Below are positions 27,426-35,806 of a stretch of 64,000 bases of DNA, piece by piece. The stretch's first letter is position 1. Every line of letters begins with the position of its first letter. The stretch is from Bog-793 sp963761425 (GTDB taxonomy: Bacteria; Actinomycetota; Acidimicrobiia; Acidimicrobiales; Bog-793): the NCBI GenBank assembly GCA_963761425.1, contig CAVXGQ010000004.1:535730-599729 (forward strand). The letters run 5' to 3'. Below the pieces are notes generated by a model. That model saw only the letters and a program-made list of their open reading frames with translations. It did no database searches and was not told where the DNA came from. The translations under genes were made by a program, and so were the position numbers.

Positions 27426-27454
27426 ACTTTGGTCACAGCGGGGGCAATTGTCAA
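27426..27454 (-). promoter_or_regulatory. Leaderless promoter of the NlpC/P60 gene
   Basis: On the minus strand TTGACA (27454-27449), a 17-base spacer and CAAAGT (27431-27426) are followed after six bases by the GTG at 27419. The spacing is ideal for transcription to begin at the start codon. Confidence 0.6.
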
Positions 27455-27543
27455 AGATATCGGGCGAATCGCCAGGTGAGAGGCCCCGACCGGTCCGGTA
27501 GCGTCGTGTCGGCAGGTCGGGGCGCACTCCGGGGAGGGACGAG

Positions 27544-29166
27544 GTGTCCAAGCGAGCCGTCAGCACCCGCTCGGGGGACGTGCGCGGGATCGAAGCCGAC
27601 GGGGTGTGGTCCTACCGGGCGATTCCCTACGCCGCCGCCCCGATCGGCTCGCTCCGCTTCCGGTCCCCGCAGCCGCCGCCGTCGTGGGCCGGCGCCCGAG
27701 ACGCCTCCACCTTCGGCCCGGTGGCGCCGCAACCGCCGTCGGGGATCGGCAGCTACTTCCCGGGTGATCCCGTCGAACAGAGTGAGGACTGCCTGGTGTG
27801 CAACGTCTGGACCCCGGCTCCCGGGGGCGGGTCGCGGCCGGTGATGGTGTTCGTCCACGGCGGCGCCTTCTCCAACGGGAGCGGATCGGGCGTCATGTAC
27901 CGCGGGGACCGCTTGGCCGCCCGGGGGGTCGTCGTGGTGACCTTCAACTATCGGCTCGGCGCGCTGGGTTTTCTCGCCCACCCGGCCCTGGCGGAGGGGG
28001 CGCAGGGTGGGTTCGGAAACTGGGGGCTTCTCGACCAGATCGCCGCTCTCCGTTGGGTGCGCGACAACATCGGGTCGTTCGGAGGCGACTCGGGGAACGT
28101 CACCGTGTTCGGCGAGTCGGCGGGGGCGATGTCGATCTGTGACCTGTTGGCCGCGCCGGCGGCGCGGGGACTGTTTCGCCGGGCCATCGTCGAAAGCGGC
28201 GCGGCGCTGGCCATCGACCCTCCCCCGGCGGCCCGCATCGCCGAACGGCTAGCGAGCCTGCTCGGGCTGTCGGAGCTCGGCCGGGAGGCGCTGTCGGCCG
28301 TCCCGGCCGACGAGCTCATCGGCGCGCAGATCGAGGTGAACGCCGAGGTGGACGCCGGCGTCGGGCTGCCGTTCCAGCCGGTGGTCGACGGGGGACTGTT
28401 CCCCCGCCATCCCGAGGACGCCATCGTGGCGGGTTCCTCGGAGGGGGTCGACCTGCTCATCGGGTCGAACCGGGACGAGTTCAAGCTGTTTTCGTTCGCG
28501 GTCCTGGCCGCCCGGGAGCTGTCGGAGGCCGATCTCGAGGGGCTCGTCGGGCGGTACCTGCGGGGGGCGGGGATTGCCGACGACACGCTTGGTACCGAAG
28601 CGATCGCCGAGTATCGGCGGGCGCGGGCCGGCCGGGGCGAGCCGGCGAGCGCCCGGGCGATCTTCGACGCGATCGTCACCGACTGGATCTTCCGTGTCCC
28701 CCAGCTTCGTCTCGCCGACGCGCACCGGAGCCGCACCCCGGCGACCTACGCCTACCTGTTCGACTGGGAGTCACCATTCGCCGGCGGGGGCCTGGGCGCC
28801 TGCCATGGCGTCGAGCTCCCCTTCGTGTTCGGCACGGTGCACGAACCGATCATCGGGCTGTTCTCCGGAACCGGGGCGGAAGCCTTCCAACTCTCGGAGG
28901 AGATGCAGGCTTCGTGGGTCGCCTTCGCCGGCCACGGCGACCCGTCGAACGAGCTGACGGGCAGCTGGCCCCGCTACGAGACGAGCACCCGGGCGACCAT
29001 GCGGTTCGGGGCCCGGTCAGGGCTCGTCGACGCGCCCTACGAGTCCGAACGACAGTTCTGGGAGCGACGGCTCGGCCGCTACGGTGTCGGCGGTCCGATC
29101 GAGGGCGCGCGACGCCACGACGTCGCCCTCGTCGCTCCGGAACAGGAAGAACAGGCGGGGACGTAG
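27544..29166 (+). CDS. Type B carboxylesterase
   Basis: A 540-residue alpha/beta-hydrolase of the carboxylesterase/para-nitrobenzyl esterase family. The nucleophile is Ser192 in GESAG, the oxyanion-hole motif is FVHGGAFSNGS, the acidic residue lies in GSNRDEFK, and the catalytic His is His421 in GACHGVELPF. EDCLVCNVW is the second family signature. No signal peptide is visible, so it is cytoplasmic. GTG 27544 follows GGGAGGG; a TAGCGT at 27499-27504 may be the -10. The last ten bases, including the TAG stop, lie inside the tRNA gene that follows. Confidence 0.92.
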   Translation: MSKRAVSTRSGDVRGIEADGVWSYRAIPYAAAPIGSLRFRSPQPPPSWAGARDASTFGPVAPQPPSGIGSYFPGDPVEQSEDCLVCNVWTPAPGGGSRPVMVFVHGGAFSNGSGSGVMYRGDRLAARGVVVVTFNYRLGALGFLAHPALAEGAQGGFGNWGLLDQIAALRWVRDNIGSFGGDSGNVTVFGESAGAMSICDLLAAPAARGLFRRAIVESGAALAIDPPPAARIAERLASLLGLSELGREALSAVPADELIGAQIEVNAEVDAGVGLPFQPVVDGGLFPRHPEDAIVAGSSEGVDLLIGSNRDEFKLFSFAVLAARELSEADLEGLVGRYLRGAGIADDTLGTEAIAEYRRARAGRGEPASARAIFDAIVTDWIFRVPQLRLADAHRSRTPATYAYLFDWESPFAGGGLGACHGVELPFVFGTVHEPIIGLFSGTGAEAFQLSEEMQASWVAFAGHGDPSNELTGSWPRYETSTRATMRFGARSGLVDAPYESERQFWERRLGRYGVGGPIEGARRHDVALVAPEQEEQAGT

Positions 29167-29230
29167 CCCAACCGGTAGAGGCAGAGCGCTTAAAACGTTC
29201 ACAGTGAGGGTTCGACTCCCTCCGTCCCCA
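29157..29230 (+). tRNA. tRNA with UAA anticodon in a class I body
   Basis: A 74-base cloverleaf. The acceptor stem (GGGGACG with CGTCCCC) pairs perfectly, with discriminator A. The D-arm has three good pairs plus a C-A mismatch and the conserved GG. The anticodon stem is GAGCG/CGTTC with loop CTTAAAA, which gives anticodon UAA (29191-29193). The variable loop is only five bases (ACAGT). The T-arm is GAGGG/CCCTC with loop TTCGACT. CCA is not encoded. UAA reads UUA (Leu), yet bacterial tRNA-Leu normally has a long variable arm. U8, A14 and the T-loop are canonical. It overlaps the esterase stop by ten bases. Confidence 0.8.
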
Positions 29231-29245
29231 CGAAGAGCCGGGCGA

Positions 29246-30724
29246 TCAGGCCTGGGTGGCGAGCCCGCCCGGCGAAGCGGTGGAGAGGGGCACCTCCTCG
29301 GACCAGACCCGGGTCGACACCGGGGCGATGGCGGTCTCGTCCTCGCCCGAGACCGCCTCGAGGGTGCGACGCGCCGGCTCGGGCAGGATGAAGGTGAGGA
29401 GGAAGCCGGTTGCCGCGGCGGTTCCCGCCACGACGAGCATTCCCCGCAGTCCGATGTGCAGCTCGAGCTGGGGCACCAGGAACACCCCGACGAAGGCGCC
29501 GAGCTTGCCGATCCCGGCCGCGATCCCGTGCCCGGTGGTGCGCATCGAGACCGGGAAGACCTCGGAGGGGAGCACGAACGTTGTCGTGTTCGGACCGAAC
29601 TCGATGAAGAAGTAGCTGAGCCCGAAGACGGCGAGGAAGGGCCCGATGGCGGCGGTGAGCTCGTGGACCGCGCCGAGAACGAGGAACGCCACCGCGATCA
29701 CGGCGAAGCCGAGGTGTTGGAGCCGGCGGTGGCCGATCCGGTCCATGCGGGACACGGCGAGCGCGTAGCCGGGGAGGGCGAAGACGACGAAGATGCCGAG
29801 GGTCCAGACGAGCTTGGAGACGAGGGTCGCGGCGGGGTCGACGTCTTTTAGGATCACCGGCAGGGACAAGGTGTTGCCGTAGTAGGCGTAGTCGAAAAGG
29901 AACCAGGTCCCAGCGGTTCCGACCAAGAGGGCGAGCATCCGGCTTTGGGTGAGGAACTGGCGCAGCGAGATTCGCTGGGTGTCCTCGGGCTTGGTGCCGT
30001 CGGCGGCGACGGTGCCCTCGAAGAAGGAGGCCGCGTCGAGGGCCGCTTCGGCGGCTTCCCCGCGTACCTGGGCCCGGAAACGGGGTGACTCGGGCATCCT
30101 CGACCGCAGGTAGATGACCGCGGCGGCGGGGAGGGCGCCGAAGGCGAGCAACAGCCGCCAGGTGAGCTCGTGGCCGACCCCCGAGGCGAGGAGCACCAGG
30201 GCGACGAGGGGGCCGACGATGAGGCCGAGGGCTTGCATGGAAAAGACGAGGCCGACGAACCGTCCCCGGTCGACCCGGTTGGAGTACTCGCTCATGAGGA
30301 CGGCCGACACGGGGTAGTCGCCACCGATGCCGAGTCCGAGCACGAATCGGGCGACTACCAGCCAGAAAAAGCTCGGCGCGGCCGCGCTGGCGACGGCCCC
30401 GGTGATCATGATCAGCGCGACGATCACGTACACCCGTTTGCGCCCGACCAGGTCGGCGAGACGGCCAAAGAGCACCGCCCCGAAGAACGCCGCCAGGATC
30501 GCCGAGCCCGTCACCCAGCTCGTCTGGGTCGTCGACAGGTTCCACTGCTTGGTGACGAGCGCCGCGACGGTGCTGATGACAAACAGGTCGTAGGCATCGG
30601 TGAAGAATCCGGCACCGGAGACGATGACGGCCCGGTGGTGGAACCTGCTGCGGGGTGCCTCGTTGAGCAGATCGCTCACCGTCGGGGAGCCGATGGTCCG
30701 CTCGGCGAGGGTCGGATCGATCAT
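29246..30724 (-). CDS. MFS phosphate:H+ symporter (PHS family)
   Basis: A 492-residue major facilitator protein with twelve helices. GFFTDAYDLFVIS in helix 1 and GIGGDYPVSAVLMSEYSN in helix 4 are characteristic of the PHS (Pho84-like) phosphate symporters, and MFS loop motifs RLADLVGRKR and LPSEVFPVSMR are present. It should take up inorganic phosphate with protons. The Met at 30724 begins the conserved region. The divergent neighbour is phoU, and a PHO box lies just upstream of this gene, so phosphate-starvation induction is likely. Confidence 0.88.
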   Translation of the reverse strand: MIDPTLAERTIGSPTVSDLLNEAPRSRFHHRAVIVSGAGFFTDAYDLFVISTVAALVTKQWNLSTTQTSWVTGSAILAAFFGAVLFGRLADLVGRKRVYVIVALIMITGAVASAAAPSFFWLVVARFVLGLGIGGDYPVSAVLMSEYSNRVDRGRFVGLVFSMQALGLIVGPLVALVLLASGVGHELTWRLLLAFGALPAAAVIYLRSRMPESPRFRAQVRGEAAEAALDAASFFEGTVAADGTKPEDTQRISLRQFLTQSRMLALLVGTAGTWFLFDYAYYGNTLSLPVILKDVDPAATLVSKLVWTLGIFVVFALPGYALAVSRMDRIGHRRLQHLGFAVIAVAFLVLGAVHELTAAIGPFLAVFGLSYFFIEFGPNTTTFVLPSEVFPVSMRTTGHGIAAGIGKLGAFVGVFLVPQLELHIGLRGMLVVAGTAAATGFLLTFILPEPARRTLEAVSGEDETAIAPVSTRVWSEEVPLSTASPGGLATQA

Positions 30725-30788
30725 CGGCTGCCGAGCTGGGGCATGGACGACATCGCGGACACACAATGTCGCTGGAAGCTAACTGGAG

Positions 30789-30828
30789 GGTGACATTCAG
30801 GTGAACAAAACGCGAACGAATCGCGAAT
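30789..30828 (-). promoter_or_regulatory. PHO box: 11-bp direct repeat units (PhoP site)
   Basis: Read on the minus strand, GTTCACC (30806-30800) and TGTCACC (30795-30789) are spaced exactly 11 bases apart, matching the Streptomyces-type PhoP direct-repeat unit. Two weaker units in the same phase, GTTCGCG at 30817-30811 and ATTCGCG at 30828-30822, extend the array to four. It lies between the phosphate symporter and phoU. Confidence 0.65.
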
Positions 30829-30861
30829 TCTCCACTACCGGTAGGTAGGGTGGCCATCGCC

Positions 30862-31554
30862 ATGAGCGACGACTTCCCGCCCCACTCGCTGGTCGATCAG
30901 CGCGTCGCCCAGCTCTTCGCGCTGGTGCGCGAGGCGCTCGCCGGCGCGACGGCGTCGCTCCTCGACCTGGAACCCGAGACCGGCCAGGCGATCGTCGACG
31001 CCGACCGGGTGATCGACGAGCTCACGAGCGAGGTCGTCGAGATCATCTGGCGGCAGATCGAGGCAGGAACGGTGTCGACCGACGAGCTCCGCCGTTTCGT
31101 CAGCGTGCTTCTGATCCTGCCCGAGCTCGAGCGAAGTGCCGACCTCGCCGAGCACATCGCCCAGCGGGCGGTCCGCAGTCTCGGGGCGGAGATGACCCCG
31201 GTGAGCCGCGGGTTGGTGCAGCGCATGAGCGAGGTTGCCCTGGAGATGTGGAGTGCCGCGGCCAACTCCTACGCCGACCGAACCGCGCGGGCCATTGCGC
31301 TCGAACAGGCCGACGTGGAGCTCGACATCCTCCACGAACGGCTCACCCACGAGATCGGGATCTCGGGGATGTCGAATCCGGTCACGACGGAGGTGACCCT
31401 GGTGGCCCGTTTCTACGAGCGTCTCGGCGACCACGCCGTGAACCTGGCGCGTCGCATTGCCACCCTGCCCGAGGTCCAGGCCGGCCGCGAACCGACGGCG
31501 GAGGACCAGGAGGGCGAGGCGTCGACCGAAGGAGGGGCGCCGCCGACCGGCTAG
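30862..31554 (+). CDS. phoU: Phosphate-signalling regulator PhoU
   Basis: A 230-residue helical-bundle protein with two PhoU repeats (about 10-100 and 110-205); the metal-binding E/D-x3-D signatures are partly visible as LPELERSADLAEHIA and ARFYERLGDHAVNLARR. PhoU links phosphate transport to PhoR/PhoP signalling and represses the regulon when phosphate is plentiful. GTG 30850 is an alternative start, closer to GGTAGGTAGGG. Its divergence from a phosphate symporter, rather than from pst genes, suggests that it senses or limits that transporter. Confidence 0.9.
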   Translation: MSDDFPPHSLVDQRVAQLFALVREALAGATASLLDLEPETGQAIVDADRVIDELTSEVVEIIWRQIEAGTVSTDELRRFVSVLLILPELERSADLAEHIAQRAVRSLGAEMTPVSRGLVQRMSEVALEMWSAAANSYADRTARAIALEQADVELDILHERLTHEIGISGMSNPVTTEVTLVARFYERLGDHAVNLARRIATLPEVQAGREPTAEDQEGEASTEGGAPPTG

Positions 31555-31567
31555 CCGCCGGGAGAGG

Positions 31568-32573
31568 TCAAATCTTCGTCGTCGTCGCGCCCCGGCGCAC
31601 CGCCAGCCCGGCCAGCACCTCGAGAACGACCCGGTGGGCGTTGTTCACCGTCACCTCGGCGGAGTCGTAGGCGGGCGCGACCTCGACGATGTCGGCGGCG
31701 ACGAGCGGGGTGTCGATGGCGAGTCGCCGTACCGCCCGCAGCAGGTCGACGGGGGCCATCCCGCCAGGTTCGGGCGTCCCGGTTCCCGGGGCGAACGCCG
31801 GGTCAAGGACGTCAATATCCACCGAGAGATAGAGCGCGTCGCTTGCCTCGAGGGCTTCGGCGATGGCGTCCTCGAGCACCGCCGGCAGACCGCGTTCCCA
31901 GATCTCCTGCATGAAGTGGTAGCGCATTCCCTGGGCGCGCATCCAGGCGAAGGTGGCCGCGTCGGGCCAGTAGCCGCGCAGCCCGATCTGGACGAAGTTT
32001 TGACCCGGGACGGCGCCCGATTCGATGAGACGACGCATCGGCCTCGCCGTGGCTCGCCAGGTTGCCGTCGATCGAGTAAGCGGTGTCGGCGTGGGCGTCG
32101 AAATGGACGACGCCGATCGATCCCCAGCCGACGGCCGTCGAAACCGCGGTCGCCGAGGGCCAGGTGATGGAGTGGTCACCACCGAGCACGATCGGGACGA
32201 TGCCCCGCTCGGCGACCTGGGCGACCCGTTCGCGGATGGCTGCGTGCGACGCCTCGACGAGCCCGCGCGGACAGATGGCGTCGCCGAAGTCGACCACTTT
32301 CAGTTGGTCGAAAATCTCGATCCCGAGGTCGAGGTGGAAGGTTCCCGGTCCGTAGGCGAGGCCCCGCAGGGCCCGCGGGCCGAAGCGGGCGCCGGGCCGG
32401 TTCGTGGTCGAGCCGTCCCAGGGAGCGCCGACGATCGCGACGTCCGGGCGCCAGGTGTCGAGCTCGCCGGGCTCGGTGAGGAGCGGTCTCTGGGCAAAGG
32501 TGCCGACACCCTGGAACGAAGCCCCCCCTAGCTGGGCGGCGAGTCCGGGTGGGACGCTCCGATCAGGTGCCAT
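31568..32573 (-). pseudogene. Agmatinase/ureohydrolase family gene, frameshifted
   Basis: An arginase/agmatinase-family enzyme split by a single-base insertion near 32040. The 5' frame reads from ATG 32573 and holds GAPWDGSTTNRPGARFGP, the Mn-binding GGDHSITWP and HFDAHADTA. It should continue NLASHG-E-P-MRRLIESG, but an extra base in the GAGGCCG run shifts it. The 3' frame holds LSVDIDVLDPAFAPGTGTPEPGG, which has the remaining Mn ligands, and runs to 31568. All catalytic parts exist, so it is either a recent pseudogene or a sequence error. The family hydrolyses agmatine or guanidino acids to urea. Its start overlaps the preceding decarboxylase by 11 bases. Confidence 0.85.
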
Positions 32574-33947
32574 CGGGCGACTGGGCCATCGAGTCGAGCA
32601 CCGTGTCGATATCGGACTCGTTGGTGCGGGGGTTGACGATCGCCACCCGCGCCATGACCTCGCCGAGATGGGTCGTCGGCGTGACGAACGCCACTCCTTC
32701 CTCGCGCAGCTGGTTCGACCACCGGTTGTAGTGCTCGCGAGACCAGCCGTTCCGCATGAAGCACACCACGGTGAGCTCCGGCTCGCGCACCAGTGTCAGA
32801 TAGGGGCGCTGATGAATCGCCTTGGCGGTGTAGCGGGCCACCTCGAGGGTCCGTTCGATGGCTTGCGAATAGGCCTCGGTCCCGTAGGTCGCCAGCGAGA
32901 ACCAGAACGGCAGGCCGCGGGCCCGTCTGGTCAGGTGGATGGCGTAATCGGAGGGATTCCACTCGCCGGTCTGCGCCAGCGGCTCCAGGTAGCTGGCGTG
33001 CTGGGCATGGGTGGCGCGGGCGAGTTCCGGCTGGCGGTAGATGAGCGCGGCACAGTCGAACGGTGCGAAGAGCCACTTGTGCGGGTCGACGATGAACGAG
33101 TCGGCGAGTTCGATGCCTGTAAAGCGGGGCGCGCGCTCGGTGCTGCCAAGGCGGCGGCTCCGTAGGCGCCGTCGACGTGGAACCAGATCCCACGCTCGGC
33201 GGCGACGGCGCCGACAGAACGAAGGTCGTCGATGACGCCGAGGTTCGTCGTTCCGGCCGACGCCACGACGGCGAAGACGTTCTGTGCGCCCTCCCTCTCT
33301 ACGGCATCGAGGGCGCGGTCGAGGCTCGCGCCGCCGAGTCGCTGCTCAGCGTCGACCTCCACGACGACGAGGTCGACGTCCATCACGCCTGCCGCTTCTT
33401 CCAGCGACGAATGCACGTCGGGACTCACCGCGATCGCCCAGCGACGTCCCTTGGCGCGCGAGGCCGAAGTCCGGTCGCGCACCGCGTGGCGGGCGGTGAC
33501 GAGCGCCGAGAGGTTGGCGATGGTCCCGCCCTGCACGAACGTCCCCCCCGCACCCGGCGGGAAATCCGCGAGGTCCGCGATCCACCGCAGCGCCTGATTC
33601 TCGGCGTAGACGGCACCCGCCGCCTCCAGCCAGTTGCTTCCGCACATCGAGGAGGCCCCGACGACCAGGTCGAACAGCATCGAGGCCTGGGTCGGCGCGC
33701 ACGGGATGAAGGCGAGGAAACGAGGGTGGTCGACGGTTATGCAAGCCGGTGCCAACACATCGGCGAAGATTCTCAGCGCTTCTTTGCCGCCGATACCGTC
33801 GGCGGTGATGGTCGAACCGGCCTCGGCGGCCAGTTCGGCGAATGGACGAGTGTTGTCGAGCGGAAGCGGCTCGAGCTGCAGGCGGTTCTTCGCGTAGGCG
33901 AGCACGTCTTCGGCGAGACGTTCGACGTCGCCGTTCCAACCGTGCAT
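32563..33947 (-). pseudogene. Group II PLP-dependent decarboxylase, frameshifted
   Basis: A pyridoxal-phosphate decarboxylase of the aromatic-amino-acid/glutamate/aspartate group. From ATG 33947 the first frame carries the substrate and PLP parts (GGTFVQGGTIANLSAL, HSSLEEAAG, IWFHVDGAYGAAALA). Near 33135 one base is missing in a C-run. The conserved FIVDPHKWLFAPFDCAAL segment, with the PLP-binding Lys, continues in another frame and is intact to the stop at 32563. The restored protein would be about 461 residues, normal for the family. The substrate is uncertain. Coupling to an agmatinase-type gene hints at amine or polyamine metabolism. Confidence 0.85.
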
Positions 33948-34216
33948 GAGCGGAATATAGGGCCGATCGCCCAGAGCCGCACCTTCCTAGAGGAGATGCG
34001 AAACCTTGGTCCGCGTCGTGACCCCGGCGCGCGTAACCTCAGCGGTACATGCCGTCGCGACCATTGCGTGGGAGAACCCGAGGACGAATCGGGGCCGACG
34101 AGTCGATGAGACGAGTTTTCCGGTGCCGACTCTTTTCTGCCGGGCCCCTGGGGGATCCAGTGCAGCTTGTCGCGGGCGAAGAGGCCAGCCTTGTGGGCCT
34201 CGGGGTTTGACGGGCC

Positions 34217-34990
34217 ATGCTTGTCGCTCTCGCCGTGGGCCTGGGCCTATTCGGCCTGATCGTGGGATCTTTCCTCAACGTCGTCATCTACCGAGTGCCC
34301 CGTGACGAATCGATCGTCGCCCCGCGCTCGCACTGTCCCGCTTGTGGGATGACGATTCGCGCCTTCGACAACATTCCTGTGGTCTCGTACCTGGTGCTCC
34401 GGGGTCGATGCCGCAGCTGCAAAGCATCGATCTCGGTGCGGTACCCCATCGTCGAGCTGTTGACTGCGGGTCTTTTTGCGGGGACTGCGGCCCATTTTGG
34501 GTTCGCCTGGTCGCTGCCGGCCTATGTGGTCTTGGCCGCAGGCCTGCTGACGCTGGCGTCGATCGACCTCGCGGAGAACATTCTGCCGAAAAGGATCGTG
34601 TACTTCGTCACGGTCATCGTCGGCGTGCTCCTCGTTCTCGCCTCGGCAGAGACGGGAGACTGGCACCGACTCGTCATCGGCGTCTGCAGCGCGGCCGCTT
34701 GGTTCGGTTTGTTCTTCGCGATCAATGCTGTAGGTCCGCGATGGCTTGGTTTTGGCGACGTCCGCCTCGTCGGCGTGCTCGGACTCTCGTTGGGCTGGCT
34801 CGGTGTCGGCTATGTCCTTCTGGGTCTTTATTTTGCTGCACTCATCGGTGCGGCGGTTGGCATCGGGTTGATCGTGGCGAAGCGCGGCGGTCTCGCCACG
34901 CCGGTTCCCTTCGGGCCGTTCCTCGCGCTCGGCGCTGAAATTGCCATCTTCGCCGGCTCATCGTTGCTTCGCCCCTTCCACGGCCTTTGA
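34217..34990 (+). CDS. pilD: Type IV prepilin peptidase/N-methyltransferase
   Basis: A 257-residue polytopic membrane aspartic protease that cleaves prepilin leaders and methylates the new N-terminus. The methylase-associated domain has GSFLNVVIYRVPR and the zinc site CPACG...CRSCK (residues about 42-70). The two catalytic Asp residues are in ASIDLAENILP and GFGDVRLVG. Six to seven helices are predicted. It is the first gene of the plus-strand pilus cluster and can process the prepilins encoded downstream and on the opposite strand. Confidence 0.94.
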   Translation: MLVALAVGLGLFGLIVGSFLNVVIYRVPRDESIVAPRSHCPACGMTIRAFDNIPVVSYLVLRGRCRSCKASISVRYPIVELLTAGLFAGTAAHFGFAWSLPAYVVLAAGLLTLASIDLAENILPKRIVYFVTVIVGVLLVLASAETGDWHRLVIGVCSAAAWFGLFFAINAVGPRWLGFGDVRLVGVLGLSLGWLGVGYVLLGLYFAALIGAAVGIGLIVAKRGGLATPVPFGPFLALGAEIAIFAGSSLLRPFHGL

Positions 34991-35608
34991 GGCTGGTCCA
35001 CGGCGCGTCGCACGACCCGAGGTCCCAGGAGGGTCGGGGTCGCCGGCGGGATAGTCGGGACCGTGCGGTTCCGAATTGCCGGTTTCTTTCCCATTGGTGG
35101 TACCGGGAGAGATAACCACCGGGCTCGGGTCCAGTCGCAGATCTTCGCTTCACTGGTCCTGACAGCTCCGTCCCGCCGGGAGGGTCGGTTGTGACGATGA
35201 CTGGCGCGAGGCGTTGACAATTTGAGTAAAAAGCGAAGGAGCGGGTCGGGCCACCATCGACCGATGATGGCAGTGAGTTCTGCCATCTCACCCAATCCAT
35301 TCGACGAGCCATGCGGAGTACACGCCTGAAACTCTCCCACGCGGAGGGCACAACCGCATTGCAAGCTGGACTGACGAAGCAATTTGAGGCGAGGGACCCT
35401 CCAACGCAGCAGCCCTGGCCAAGGGCGAACCACCGACCTGGTGAGTTTGGGGACTCACGAGACGTGAGCTGGGCGATCCCGCCGATGCATTCAGACGATG
35501 GGGGGAGCTCGTATTGGCCACGGGTCGATCCCAACTCTTTGCCAGGGGCGTGACACATTCGGGCGTACGGAGAGGCGGGAGGGTGGGGTAGCATTGCGTG
35601 GTGTTTGG
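34991..35608. other. Long intergenic region before the minor pilin genes
   Basis: About 600 bases without a convincing gene and less GC-rich than its surroundings. I see inverted repeats GGTGGT-N13-ACCACC (35096-35120) and GTGAGT-N6-ACTCAC (35441-35458), and a TTGACA at 35215-35220 without a good -10. It may hold the promoter and leader of the minor pilin operon. Confidence 0.4.
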
Positions 35609-35806
35609 GTGGGAACGCTGGACCTGCGAGTCGGAATGACTGCCGCGCTCCACGAAGGCGAGCCCGATGCCGTCATGCGGCAACTCGCGGGCGTCGGTGG
35701 ATTGGCGGACGTCAGCTACATATTCAGAGGCTTTAATGGGAGTCTTATCGTGGTGGCTCTCGGGTCGGGCGCTGGTCGTGCTTGCGGACTGGTGAAGTTG
35801 CCATGA
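35609..35806 (+). CDS. Small hypothetical protein coupled to the PilW-like gene
   Basis: A 65-residue frame whose TGA overlaps the next ATG as ATGA. It reads as alternating strands and a helix (LDLRVGMTAALHEGEPDAVM, VSYIFRGFNGSLIVVALGS), faintly like a half ferredoxin-like (Lrp/AsnC ligand-binding) fold. The start is uncertain: TTG 35594, GTG 35609 or ATG 35639. The overlap and codon use favour coding; I cannot assign a function. Confidence 0.4.
   Translation: MGTLDLRVGMTAALHEGEPDAVMRQLAGVGGLADVSYIFRGFNGSLIVVALGSGAGRACGLVKLP

Noticed and set aside
34991..35608. c-di-GMP riboswitch before the minor pilin genes
   Set aside because: Such riboswitches precede pilin genes elsewhere, so I looked for the conserved GEMM core sequences on both strands and did not find them; the hairpins present are too simple.
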